A stretch of 64,000 bases of DNA, from assembly GCA_025765615.1 (NCBI GenBank), contig JAIVFJ010000096.1, forward strand, positions 1 through 64,000, read 5' to 3'. Below, in pieces: positions 47,760 to 60,400 of the stretch. Position 1 is the first letter of the stretch, and each line of letters starts with the position of its first letter. This stretch comes from Zopfochytrium polystomum. Taxonomy: Eukaryota; Chytridiomycota; Chytridiomycetes; Chytridiales; Chytridiaceae. The position numbers were made by a program, and so were the translations under genes. The notes under the pieces are model-generated. The model saw nothing but the letters and a program-made list of their open reading frames with translations. It did no database searches and was not told the origin of the DNA.

Positions 47760-48979
47760 TGATGAAATCCCACCCAGGACTGGAGGGACTTGGTGTGTGT
47801 GGGGATGAAGAGAGAGAGAGAGAGAGAGCAGTGATGATGGAAAAGGGAGAGGAGTGAGAGGATGGAGAGAGGAGAGAGGAGTGAGTGGGCAGAGATGGAA
47901 GAGAGAGCAAATGGAGGAAGAGAGATTGGCTTGTTTTGCACTGGATTCTGTCAAAGCAGCAGGGAGGGGGTTGGATTCCTTGTTTGATCTCTGTGAGAGG
48001 TTGCTGCTTTTATACTCCTGCAGGTTGGAGCCATCAGAAAACAGAGGGAGCAGTGGCCTGCACAGAGCAGGCCACAGAAATGAGATAAAACAGGCTGAGC
48101 ACCAATCCCCAGCCTGGGCTAAGTACCCATTCAGGGCTGAGTACCACCCAGTGCTGGGCATCACTCAGGGCTGAATACCAGCCAGGGCTGAGTACCAGCC
48201 TGGGCTGAGCACCACCCAGGGCTGAGTACTAGACTGGGCTGTGCACCACCCAGGGCTAAGTACCAGCCTGGGCTGAGTACCACCTTGGGCTGAGCACTTT
48301 GTCTGGGCTGAGTACCACCAGGATCCAATTTACAGCTTGTTTGAGAAACAGTTGCTTGTAAATTGGTTTGGTTGTTTCCAAATCAGGAAGCTTGTTTGGG
48401 GAACGAGCCGCTTTTTTTCCTTGTTTTTAGAAATCCAATGATTGGTGCAATCTCTGGTGAGCTCAGTTTTTATCTCACTTTTAGAAATGCAGTGATTGGT
48501 GCAATCCCTGATTCCTAAATGCCTGTTGCATTGCTCAGATTGCACAGCACAGCAGGAAAGCTGGAATTCCAGATCAGGAAGCGGAATTCCGGTGCAGAGA
48601 GAGGAATTCCAGATCAGGAAGCGGAATTCCGATGCAGAGAGCGGAATTCCGATGCAGAGAGCGGAATTCCGGAGCATTGGGCAGTGGTACACTGCTTCTG
48701 CATGCTTGCTGTGCTGTGTTACATGTGCAGAGTGCGTAGTTTGAGCGTTTTTGTGCATGTTCTAATTGCATTGTTCCTACCGGTAGGATGAACAAAGCTA
48801 GAACAACAGCCGCCTTTGCCTATCTCTTTTTATTGAGAACAGATTAGCCCTTCCGAGCGCCCCATTCAAGTATTGAATCTACTGAGCCCTTCAAACACCC
48901 CATCCAATGTGATTGGATGGAGTTCTCCAAGGGATCATCAGTAACGGGCGTAGTGTACCCCGTGGGTCGAATCTCAACA
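47760..48979 (-). repeat. 5' LTR of copia B1
   Basis: 1,220 bp. Same two tandem arrays as the 3' LTR, with six GGAATTC units at 48562-48680. On minus a TATAAAAG box lies downstream of the GGCTGAGTACC array, as in B2. Confidence 0.9.
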
Positions 48980-48984
48980 GAAGA

Positions 48985-49902
48985 CCAAGTTTAGGGGCGG
49001 TGCAGGCGGCCCTGATGTTGAGGAGAAGCATTTGGAGGAGCTGAAGCGCTGGTGGGACCTGTCCCACATGGAGGCTGAAACCCACCTGATGATGATACTG
49101 TTGGGCAGAAGGACGCCTGGGCAAAGTTCAGGCAGTGGAACCAGTTGACAAAGGTGGCCATCAAACGCTACAGGGAGAGAGTGTACTCTGATGTGTAAGA
49201 CTAGGCTGTCAAGATTGCTGCTGAAGCCAAGAGAATCAAGTGTCAGAAATCTAGAGTGGAGCGCACCCAGTGTGCCCTTGACCCTCAGAAACTCCCAGAC
49301 TATGCTGATCATTTTGGGGAACCATTGGCCATGAGCCCACTGGTACTGATGCCGTCAATCTGAATGTCGTAGCTGCCTCAAGTTCGGCCTGGCCCATGCT
49401 GCCTCTGCAGCTATCTGAAGTTGCCTGGATCAAGAAGAATGCTGTGGAAGAGGCCTGCAAGATTGCACCTCAGGGCAAAGCCCCAGGGAAGGATGCCTTG
49501 TTTGGCGAACTGGTGTGCATTGCTCCACATGTGGTGGCTCCTGTGTTGCAGAGATTCTTCCAGTTGCTTGCAGCCCTCCAGGTGGTTCCCACACTCTCGG
49601 GAATCGCAAACGTTGGCCTTGTGTACTAGAACAAGGGGGTGAACACGGATCTGGCAAACTACAGGCCAATCTCTCTGTGCTCAAGGCTGAGGCTGGTGCA
49701 TGAGCGGGTGTGTTGGCCCTGCAGGTGGAAAGAGTGGTTGAAGGAATGATCCACCCCTCACAGGGTGGGTTCAGGTGCCACAGGTCCACCATGGACCAGG
49801 CATTCACTCTGCATGAGCTTCAGCAACAGTACTCTGATCTGACTGTGGTGTACTTGGACATCAAGGCTGCGTATGATTGCACAAACAGGAATTATGTGTG
49901 GG
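48985..49902 (+). mobile_element. LINE E1, second part (pre-RT and RT start)
   Basis: Continues from 34490 after copia B1: EEKHLEELKRW, ALDPQK, VAWIKKNAVEEACKIAPQGK, then RT: NYRPISLCSRLRLV, QGGFRCHRSTMDQAFTLHEL and VVYLDIKAAYDCTNR (motif A). Stops (e.g. TAG at 49627) and frameshifts are present. It ends where copia B2 begins; E2 gives the uninterrupted sequence at about 63405-63425. Confidence 0.8.
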
Positions 49903-51048
49903 TGTTGAGATTCGACCCACGGGGTACACTACGCCCGTTACTGATGGTCCCTTTGAGAACTCCATCCAATCACATTGGATGGGGTGTTTGAAGGGCTCAG
50001 TAGATTCAATACTTGAATGGGGCGCTCGGAAGGGCTAATCTGTTCTCAATAAAAAGAGATGGGCTTTGTTCATCCTACCGGTAGGAACAACGCAATTAGA
50101 ACATGCACAAAAACGCTCAAACTACGCACTCTGCACATGTAACACAGCACAGCAAGCATGCAGAAGCAGTGTACCACTGCCCCATGCTCCGGAATTCTGC
50201 TCTCTGCACCAGAATTCCGCCTCTGCATCGGAATTCCGCTTCCTGATCTGGAATTCCGCTCTCTGCATCGGAATTCCGCTCCCTGATCCGGAATTCCAGC
50301 TTCCCTGCTGTGCTGTGCAATCTGAGCAATGCAACAGGCATTTAGGAATCAGGGATTGCACCAATCACTGCATTTCTAAAAGTGAGATAAAAACTGAGAT
50401 CACCAGAGATTGCACCAATCATTGGATTTCTAAAAACAAGGAAAAAAGCGGCTTGTTTCCCAAACAAGCTTCCTGATTTGGAAACAACCAAACCAATTTA
50501 CAAGCAACTGTTTCTCAAACAAGCTGTAAATTGGTTCCTGGTGGTACTCATCCCAGACAAAGTACTCAGCCCAAGGTGGTACTCAGCCCTGGCTGGTACT
50601 TAGCCCTGGGTGGTGCACAGCCCAGGCTGGTACTCAGCCCTGGGTGATGCCCAGCCCTGGGTGGTACTCAGCCCTGAATGGGTACTTAGCCCAGGATGGG
50701 GGTTGGTGCTCAGCCTGTTTTATCTCATTTCTGTGGCCTGCTCTGTGCAGCCCACTGCTCCCTCTGTTTTCTGATGGCTCCAACCTGCAGGAGTATAAAA
50801 GCAGCAACCTCTCACAGAGATCAAACAAGGAATCCAACCCCCTCCCTGCTGCTTTGAAAGAATCCAGTGCAAAACAAGCCAATCTCTCTTCCTCCATTTG
50901 CTCCCTCTTCCATCTCTGCCCACTCACTCCTCTCTCCTCTCTCCATCCTCTCACTCCTCTCCCTTTTCCATCATCACTGCTCTCTCTCTCTCTCTCTCTT
51001 CATCCCCACACACACCAAGTCCCTCCAGTCCTGGGTGGGATTTCATCA
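49903..51048 (+). repeat. 5' LTR of copia B2
   Basis: 1,146 bp, TGTTGAG...TTTCATCA. Six GGAATTC-type units at 50190-50300 and GGCTGAGTACC-type units (reverse form) at about 50530-50720. Confidence 0.95.
50794..50801 (+). promoter_or_regulatory. TATA box of the copia B LTR
   Basis: TATAAAAG about 75 bp after the end of the GGCTGAGTACC array, in element orientation; conserved in both B1 LTRs. Probable start of LTR transcription. Confidence 0.7.
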
Positions 51049-51261
51049 CAAAGCTAGATACAAGCCGTCGGCCACACTTGTACGCTCGAACAGGGCCCTG
51101 CTGCTCTTACAAGAAAAGGGTTTCTGACTCTAAACAAGACCAACCTGTCTGTGAGCACCGGTTCACCAGCTGCTTTAAGGCAACAAAGGGCTCTTGGCTC
51201 TCTACAAGAAAAGGGCTACCGCTCTAAACAAGTCCACTGGTCCACCAAGACGCTACCTAAC

Positions 51262-54200
51262 ATGTCTTCTTCAACCCCCAAGGCTGTCCGCTTCTCTTCT
51301 TACAGCTACCAGGCTTGGGAACTGCATGTGGAAGAAGTCATCAAGCTGGTCATGGCATACAATCTTGTTGCCAGCTTCCTCAAGTCTGATTACTTTGGTA
51401 CGTTCAGCGAGCACTGCATCAAGGTCGGCATCGGCGCTGCTCCTCCCAGCATTGGTTCTCCCCCTGAATCCTCTGCAACAGCTGCGTACAGTGAGATGTA
51501 CCGTCTGCACCACGCTGCCCTTGACAAGTACCACACTGGTATACGCCAAGAACACAAGACCTGCAGGGAGCTTGAGGCCCAACACGACAAGGCAGTTGCT
51601 ACCCTCGACTCCTGCTCGCGCATTGAGGATGTGCTCTCCATGAATGCGGCAAACATCACCAACTGCGCTGACCAGTACAAGTGGCTCAATGACAAGTACG
51701 CCCTGCAGGACCAAACTGGTTCACAGCAGGACAAGTGGCTTGCAACTTACAGTCGTTTGGCAAAACCCAGAGACTCTGGTCCGGCAGTCCAGGAGTGGTA
51801 CACCACTCTGACCACACTGGTCATGGATTGGCCGAAGCATTTCAAATGTACTGCCACCACTTGCAGGGGTGTGACAAACATCCTGCGTTCTGCCATCATC
51901 CACAAAGGAAGGGAAACGCTGCCTGCACATGAAATCTTCTTCTCAAGGGGCTGTCAGGCTACGCCAACACCAGCGATCTCATCAAAGAGTTGACAAACTG
52001 CCACACGCTGTACCAGCAAAGCAAAGAGAAGAACACCAGACACTCTGCTCACCATGGCACTTCTGAGATGGAAACAGCTGCTTCAGCAAAGACCTCAGTG
52101 GCAACCAAGAAGCGCAAGATCGGTGAGGCACTCAATGGCAAGCCTACTTGTGACCTTCATGGAATGTGGGTCTCGCACCCTCACGAGGAATGCCTCAAGT
52201 TCCCTCACAGGAAGTCAGAGCCAGCTCGCCCTGCAAAGAAGGCCAAGGGCAAGCAGCCTGCACTCGCCAAAGAAACCAAGGCCCACCAGCTGATTCCAAG
52301 AAAGCTACTGAGACTGCCAAGATTGCACGTGAGGTGGCAGCTAAAGAACACCACCAAGCCTCTTGCGCAGCCTCTGAGACTCTCCTCCCCACAAATGCTA
52401 CAGGATGGATACTCCACCACCACCTCCTGAAGCAGAAGACGTCGAAATGTTGGAGTTCAGTACTGAGGGTGCTGTGCGCCTTGCAGACACTTCAGCTCTA
52501 GACGACTTCCTTTCAGTAGAAAGGGCACTTGCGGCACAGGAGTTTGAAATTGGAACATGCCAGGCCATTGAGGTGGAGGAGGAATTTGAAGTGGAACTCA
52601 CAGTTACACTTCTTGACAGCAGAATGGATCCAGACTGGATCACTGACAACAGTGTCTCAAATGTGGGCTACAAAGTGATGTACGAATCTGGACGTTTCCT
52701 CTACCGCAACGTCACCTACCGCCGCATCTACGAGACTGTGCTGATGGCAAGACTTGCTGGCAGCAACCCACACCAGGTCATCCTTGACTCTGGGGCTTCC
52801 AGGACAATGTCGCCTTGTGAAGAGCACTTCACAAACTTGCGGCCCACCTCCCAGCAGATCAAAACAGCTGACGGCTTTACAACTGCCACTGGAGTGGGCG
52901 ACTTTACCCTGTTCGTTAACGGAAGAGCTCTCATCATGAGGAACTCGCTCTATAAGCCAGAGTTCTCCGACCGTCTACTCTCGGTTCAGCAAATTGTGCG
53001 GCAGACAGGTCACAACGTGACTTTCACAGCAGACACAGCCCTATTGCACCCTCGGGTACATGGTTCAGACTTTACCATTGCTCACAGGGACACAGGGAAT
53101 GTTTATGTTGTGGACCCTTCTCTTCTGATGGGACATACTGGTCTCGACAGGGCAGAACTTGGAAGGGACGCACCGACTCCTTCGGGGGACGCCCCAGGTG
53201 AGTCGCAACAGTAAACTGCTCCTTTGCAAACTGCAACCCCAACTTTAAGTCAAACTGACCCAGACCCTTTACCAAACCCTCAGAACATTGAAGCAGTCCG
53301 AGCTCTTCACAAGAAATTTGGTCACCTGTCTTTATCTTCTTTGAAGCGTACTTGGTCAAATCTGAATAAAGTTGGTCATTCATTTTTCCTCATTCATGAC
53401 ATTCCCTGCGTGACATGTGATGTTGGGAAATTGAAAGCTTCGCCTATCCACTCCACTTCCAGACCAAACACCACACTGCTTGGTCGTTTACACACTGATG
53501 CTGTCCCACTGCCCGCACGTGGACACCATGGTGAAAAACATTGGCAACTGGTTGTGGAAGAATCAACTCGTTGGCTTGACATTGAGTTCCTCAGCTCGTT
53601 GTCCGACGCGCCCACAAGATTCCAGTCTACGATCGAAAGGTTTGAACAACAACATGGCAAACATATCACATCTGTGCGCTGTGACAGGGGGGAAATCTTC
53701 AAAGATGGAGAATTCAAAACTTGGGCCAATACTCGGCACCCTCTTATTGTTTTAGAACCTAGTCCTGCATTCACCAAGGAATTCAATGGGCTGGTAGAAC
53801 TTCAGGTCAACACTCTCAAAGACATGGCACACTGCATGCTCTTAGAGTCACGATTGCCCCACTCTTTCTTTGTGTATGCAGTCCGCTACGCAGCATACAT
53901 CAAGAACAGGGTTTACCACTCTTACACTAAGAAAGCACCTTACGAAGCTTGGTCGGTGAAAAGCCAAATGTTGATCACATCCACACCTTTGGCTGTTTGG
54001 TTATCCACCATATCCCAAAGGAAAAGCGAACGCTTAAACAGCCTGACAAAAGGGCGCCAGGCATATTCTTAGGGTATAAAGGAAACACTCTTCCAGTTGT
54101 CTACGACTTGAAAACCCAGAGAATATCGGAACACTTCCATGTCTCCTTTCACGAAAATGTTTTTCCTGGCATTGTGCGGAACTGGAGACAGTTCCTTCAT

Positions 54201-55630
54201 GACTCCCGCTTGAAGGAATGGGGACCAGTCCAACCCACAGCTCAGGATTTCCAATATCTTTCCTCCTCGTTGCATACCCCCGCTAAGTCCACTGATCCAG
54301 ATGTGGCACATCCTGACGCTCTGTTTGACTCACAAGAAGACAATGTACCACCTGCAGAATCACAGGGGGGAGATCTACAGCCGGGTATGCTATACGACGC
54401 TTCTGATTCTGAACCAGAGTCAATACCTGATGAACAGGAAATCCCTCCTAGGGAGCGCTCAACTTTCCCTGACATTCTAGCTTTGCCAGAGTCAACAGGG
54501 GAGGCAACAAATCCCCCAATCATACCACGAGAGCCATCAGGTTTAGATGACTACCTGGTATTGAAGGCAAACCTTCGTAAACTACGAACAAAACCATCAA
54601 TTGCCACAAGTCCTTCCACTTACAGTGCAAAAATTCGTAAACTACGAATAGCACGGGGACATTTCGTGAACTCTACCAAACGCTCAAAGCGTACACTGTG
54701 CTTGAGCCAGAGGAAGTCACAGCATATCCAACAGAAAGGATCCACCAGCGGGACTTACCGCCACTCCCTGCTTCGCATAAAGAGGCCATGCGTTCTCCTT
54801 TTGCAAAGTATTGGAAGGCAGCTCAACTCTCAGAGATCAATTCGATCACGTCAAAGCACGTCTGGGACCTAGTGGCTCGACCTAAAGGGCGTAAGATACT
54901 CAAGCCCAAATGGGTTTTTGCCTACAAGTTTGACAGTGAAGGGTACCTTGAACGCTTCAAGGCCTGCCTTGTTGGTCGGGGTTACACTCAGATCTTTGGT
55001 CAGGACTAAAATGAGACCTTCTCCCCTGTCGTCCGCAGCTCCTCCATAAGGGCAATCCTTGCTATCTCGTTGCTGTTTGACCTCATACTTGCAGGCCTTG
55101 ATGTCGAAACCGCATACTTGAACGCCAAACTGGACATTGAAAACTTCATGGAACAACCAGAAGGCTTTGAGATACGTGGTGCAGACGGGATACTTCTTGT
55201 CTGTTTACTCAGGAAGAGTCTGTACAGACTGCACCAGTCTGGTCGACAGTGGTACAAAACAGTCCGCGACTTCCTCGTAGAAATTGGATTTACGCAATTG
55301 AAGACTGACCACTGTGTCTTTGTGCAAAGGCACCCTGATGGAAAGGTCAAGACCATCATCACTCTATATGTAGATAACATCCTCATCTTCAGTCATACTG
55401 AAGAAGAAATTGCCAAAATTCTTTCTCTGATCAAATCAAAGTTCAAAATCCGCGAGGACCTCAACCCAAAAGTTGCTGTTGGCATCCAAGTTGAGAAAAT
55501 CAAAGATGGAATCTTTATTGGACAGAAAAACTACACACAGCATATCCTGGAGGAAGCAAACTACTGGTGTGACAATGAAGGCTTACCTGTCAAAATCAAA
55601 GCAACTCCCATGTCCACGACATGGATACAC
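51262..55630 (+). pseudogene. Copia B2 gag-pol, inactivated
   Basis: Collinear with B1 from MSSSTPKAV. Defects include frame changes near 51940, 52290-52400, 53950 and 54640-54700, TAA at 53212 and at 55007 (after FGQD), and YVDD changed to YVDN (about 55370). The integrase motif NGLVER reads NGLVEL but its Glu is kept. Protease LDSGA is intact. The end is lost at the junction with LINE E2. Confidence 0.9.
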
Positions 55631-57225
55631 TGGACATTCAGATCAAGTGCAAGAAATTTTTCCAGCTTTTCAAGTGGACTATATGTTGTTTTCAGATATT
55701 GGAATGTGGAGTTCTGACAGTATGAGTGCAGTTCGGGGTGTCGTTGCTGAGGCAAGGGGGGGTGCCACCTCCTGATCAACCTGGGCGGAATGTTGGTACA
55801 AGGGCAAAGAAGGGAGTCGCTGTTGTGGTGAGCGGGGATCTGGACAGTGCTACCCACCTGGCGGTGCAGACCCTGCACAGGTTCCCCAAGGGAGAATGGA
55901 TCATTGTGAAGATGTCGGAGCTGATTGTTGGATTGACATACTTTGCGCCGAGCGCACCTCTGGAGTCATTGCAGGAATTTAAAGATCAAGTTAGTCAAGT
56001 TAGCACTCTTATGCCTGCAGCACCCTTTCTGATCATTGGAGACTTCGACATTTGGATGTGTGAATATGGATGCCGCACTTCTGCTCCTTTTGAACGTGTT
56101 TGCTGGCTGCAGGACTGGCTGCGACCTCCTTCCCAGTGGAGGAGGGTTGCGCCAGTTTGTGGCCAGTGGACCACAATGACAGAGGGATGGGCTGGTGGAC
56201 CTGGTGGACGGGGGGTCACTGATCTTCTGTTTGTCAACCAGCGTGCTCTCCCCTTTGTGCAGAACCTGGTTGTCCATGATGACCCCTCAGAGTATGTTGG
56301 CTTCTCAGATCACAGGCTGTTGACTTTCACCTTCAATGGGGATCTGACCACCAAGCCCCCGTTTGAGCGCCTGAATGTTTGGAGACTCATGATGAGACAG
56401 ACCAAGTATGCTAGCTGCCTTGAGAAGACCAGGAAACCCATCAGAGCCCAGATCCATTCAGTTTGGAAAGAAGTTGAAGCTGCCGCTGAGGCTGGAGAGC
56501 TCTGGACTTTTGAGAGGCGCTTGGCCTGTGTGGATGCTGTTTCAGACCTTCGTGCAGTGGCTCATGGACAATGCTGTCAAGGTGGCTGGGAAAGTTCGCT
56601 TCTGGGGCGGATCTGGAAGACCAGAGGTCTGGGAGAAGCATCTGGAGGAGCTAAAGCGCAGTCGCATGGAGGCGCGAAGGGCTGCTGAGGCTCACTCAGA
56701 TGATGATCCTGTGGGGCAGAAGACGGCCTGGACTCAGTTTTGTCAGTGGAATAAGATTGTGAAGATTGCCATCAAGCGGTACAGGAAGTGTGTATATTCG
56801 GCTGTTCAGGACTCTCCTGGCGTGACTTTGCTGGTGAGGCCAAGTGCATCAAGTGTCAGAAGGCGTGTTCAGATAGGAGCCAGTGTGCACTTGACCCTCA
56901 GAAGATGGGCCACTACCTAGACCATTTCCGCACAACCATAGGGCATGATCCAACTGGAACTGATGTCCCTGACGCCGTGGCTCTTGAAGAATCAGCAGTT
57001 ACTGTGAACAAAGTCCCTCTGAAGCAGTCTGAAGTCTCCTGGATTAAGAAGGTTCATGTTGAAGAAGCATGCAAGAGTGCCCCCAGGGGCAAAGCCCCTG
57101 GTGGGGAGTTGGTCTCAATTGCCCCGCACTTGGTTGCTGCAGTCCTGCACAGATTCTTTCAGCTTGTGGCCTCTCTTCATGTGGTTCCTTCTCTGTGGTC
57201 AGTGGCCAATGTGGCCTTGGTCTAC
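55631..57225 (+). mobile_element. LINE E2, first part (endonuclease to RT start)
   Basis: Begins within the endonuclease domain (VDYMLFSDIG, then APFLIIGDFDIWMCEYG and VGFSDHRLLTFTF). The linker VAGKVRFWGG and EEACKSAPRGKAPGGELV leads to VANVALVY, where A2 interrupts. Frameshifts occur near 56560 and 56800. Its 5' part is missing at the B2 junction. Confidence 0.85.
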
Positions 57226-57454
57226 TGAAAGAATTTGCTATGTTGGCTGATTGATGGATTGGGCTGCTGTGGTGTACACTACTGAAGGTGGTGGTGGTGG
57301 GATGTTGATCTTGGCTTCTGTCAGTCTTGTGTTTGTCTTTGTACAAAACTGTTACAAGGACCATCACTTGCAAAATGCTGCAAGTCATCCTTGCAGAGCA
57401 GTATCAGGTCAAAGCTCCTGCACACTGCTTACACCAAAAGACCCAAAACTAACA
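57226..57454 (-). repeat. 3' LTR of A2
   Basis: 229 bp. Differences from its partner include T for G near 57303 and A for G in the GTTACAAGG region. Confidence 0.9.
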
Positions 57455-60400
57455 CTCCCCCCTAAGCTGTGGGCAGGAGCAAAGCCCGGCACGGAGGAAA
57501 ACCTTAAGCCATAGTCAACTTAAGGAAACCGTACACCAGAGAAAGAAGAATCACAAAAAGGTATGACTGGCCATCGGATGGCAGAACAGAAAGGACAGAC
57601 CACACTAACAAAAATGGATGGGGGCACATATTGAACTTCAGAGGTAAAAGAAAATGAGTCAAAGTAATGAAAAAGAACAAAGAAGAAAACAGCTTCACAG
57701 ATAAGAAAAAATGAATCAGAGGAAAGAGAAGAAACAAAGACCAGTGCGACTCAAATGGTATTCACTGAGAGCAGCTGAGAGAGATTTTGTCATATAGTCT
57801 GCAGGCTGTTCTCCTCCAGCAATCCATTCAAGCCATACTACCTTTTGTTCCACGAGTTCTTGAATACAATGATACTTTACCATGATATACTTTGACCTAT
57901 TGGTGTAAAGATCATTTGAGCTGAGGTTGATCACACCACTGTTGTCAGTGTAGATGACAAGAGGATTTGGAGGCAGAAGTTGAAGTGCTGAGTTGGGATA
58001 GTGCCTTAAGTTCTCGTCCCAGTTCAGGCAACATATTCAGCTTCCTGCGGTGACAGCATGACAGTGCTGCTCCAAACAGACGTCCAACTAATAGCCGTTC
58101 CTCCAAATAAACCTTGGTAGCCAAGCTGTGATTTCCCATCAGAGTGGACACCATGGGCAGCGTCAGAGTAACCAGCTATATCGTTGAGATATTTGAGAAC
58201 CCGAACAAGGATCTTCTTGTGTTGCTTGCTGGGATCCTTGCTGAAGGCACCAAGGTATGAAACCGCTGGGGCAAGGTCTGGTTGTGTGTGTGTTGCAAGG
58301 TAGTTGATGCCGCCAAGGATTGCCTAGTGCAGTCTCTGATCTGCAGCTGCTTCATCAATCCTATGTGGTTGAAGATTGAGACTACTGGGAAGGGCAGTTA
58401 CTGGTGCAGTTGTTGATAATGTTGGTGTGGCACTGAAGTAACTCCTTGATATAGGCTTTCTAGTGTAAGAAGATTCCGTTATGGTGATGTTCCAGCTGCA
58501 TATCGAGGATGGTTTTTGATTGCTCCCATTTTGCAGAGTTTGTAACAAAATTAGGCAAGGCAATGGCAGATGAAGTTTTTGCCAGAATCACCAAAAAACA
58601 AATTTTGTTAACTTAGCTTGCAGTGTGGATGATGCGTCAGTCAATTCAACAAAGAAGGATGCAGTGGTCCCAGAAGATCACACTTTCCTGACAACTGTTT
58701 GATTTAGGTGGCTGTTCAACTCCAGCAGTCAGTGCGGTGGTAATGAACTGCTTGACGCAGATTTGGCACATAAAATATGCTGTTGATGTATGTGTTCCTG
58801 ATATCCACTGTGCCAGTGTCCCAGTTGATTCAGGCAGCCATTTTAGTAACTGGCAAAGACAATTGATTTGGACAATAGGTGAGTGAGTATTCTGAATATC
58901 AGTGCAATGATACTAAATGAGGCCCTTAGCCATGAGCTGTGCATAGATCCACTCAATGCTGCTGTCTTCACAAAGTTTGACCTTGTAGACCCATTTGTTC
59001 CAGATTAAGTTGATATTGGTGGGTTGTTCAATAACTTCAAAGGCTGTCTGCACATATACAAGGGTCTGGGCAAGGTGTGCTTGTCAAACACAGTTGGCCT
59101 GAATGTGACACTTTGCAGAGTTGTCAGATGGTGGCAACAGCTGATGAGGTTCTGATGGAATTTCGCCTGAAGGTAAGAAGTTTGTGGTGGATTCCAAATT
59201 TTAAAGTGTTATGTTTGTTTTGTGGTTGTAGAGAAATAGAATCTACTTGTGATGGTTTTAACTTTAAGAAACTTTAGGGAAAATTAGTTCAGATTTTCAA
59301 CTAAGACACCCTGCACACAAAAGAAAGCATGAGAGAAAACTCTGCACAGGTGAGCCTTCTGCACGATGCTGGTCTGGGCTCCCCCCAGTACCCTATGAGG
59401 CGAGGCAACCACTCCCCCATACACAGCTTGCCCTCAACGCTTTCCCCGTGTCTTGCCCAGGCACATCAGGAGAATAACTGTCTCCTGGTTGGTACTCCTT
59501 GCGGAATGGGCTCCCTGCTCAGGACTCCACCTCGTCTGACACAGGTCCAGGCCACACAAGCCTACAAGCTGGGACTTCGGTGTTCGTGGGCCTTCAGTTG
59601 ATTTACATTGCCAGTCTGCCACCCCAGTCCAGCCTTCCTCAGTCATGCCTATAGTGCTCCCAGTAAGGCCCACTGGAGGTGACATTAATTGCAGTGGCAC
59701 GGAATCCAACCCGTCGTGCCATCACCTCCGACACCAGAGCTGTACACCGTTATCCGATTCACTTTTTTTGCTGTGGATTACCATGTGGTTGATACTTTTT
59801 ACCAATTCCAATTTAACAATTCCAGTTTAACTTCTTCCAATTCTGATTGCTGAAGTTGAATGCTGACCGAATGAAGGAAGTTGTTTTTGTGGAGTGATTC
59901 TTCTGTGGGGAGTGGTTGATGCCTTGTCTGACTTTGTTGAGCCTGCAGAAAACTGAAAGCAATTCCAATTCAACTTGTTCAACTGCCAAAATTCAGGTAA
60001 GTGGTGATGTTGATGTTTTTTCTTGAAGCTGATCTGCAGTGATTAATAGTTAAAGGTTTTCCTGAATTTTGCTGAGACTGCTGAAGTTTGAATAGTTTGA
60101 TGATATGGTAATTGCAACTGTGTGTGTCTAGAGTGGAGAATAAAGATAGAGACAAAGTTAGTGGTAGAAAGCATTAGTGAGAGTTAGTATATCCAGATGT
60201 TTCCACAGAGTTTGATTGCTTGATGATGATTTGCCTTTAGTCTCCAAGTGATGTTGTGGAATTTATGGTCTTCTACTCTGCCTCGTTAAAGAATCAGCAG
60301 AATGTTTTTGTCAAGTCTATAACATCCAAGCCAAAACCACAAAGTTTCTGGTCAGATTACAAAAGTTGAGGGCAATCTCTGAAGCTTCTAGATCCTGGTT

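Larger units (their letters stand above)
34491..48979 (-). mobile_element. Ty1/copia retrotransposon B1 (full length, hosts A1)
   Basis: LTRs at 34491-35674 (3') and 47760-48979 (5') in minus orientation, TG/CA ends, flanked by GAAGA duplications. Internal order is gag, protease, integrase, RT, RNase H, which is the copia order. The element is split by A1 (40255-46698). Without A1 it is about 8 kb. The pol stop (35839) is followed by a hairpin, a tRNA T-arm-like sequence, and a G-rich tract (GCGGGGGTG) directly before the 3' LTR. Confidence 0.95.
49903..55630 (+). mobile_element. Copia B2, 3'-truncated
   Basis: Plus-strand sister of B1, inserted in LINE E1 RT. 5' LTR 49903-51048, then gag and pol up to the RT/RNase H connection (ATPMSTTW), where it switches to LINE E2 at about 55630. 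RNase H and the 3' LTR are absent, so no target duplication can be checked. It preserves the empty site for the A1 insertion. Confidence 0.9.

Noticed and set aside
48562..48680. Regular 20-bp GGAATTCC repeats resembling a CRISPR array
   Set aside because: Units are directly tandem without unique spacers, lie inside an LTR, and the genome is eukaryotic.
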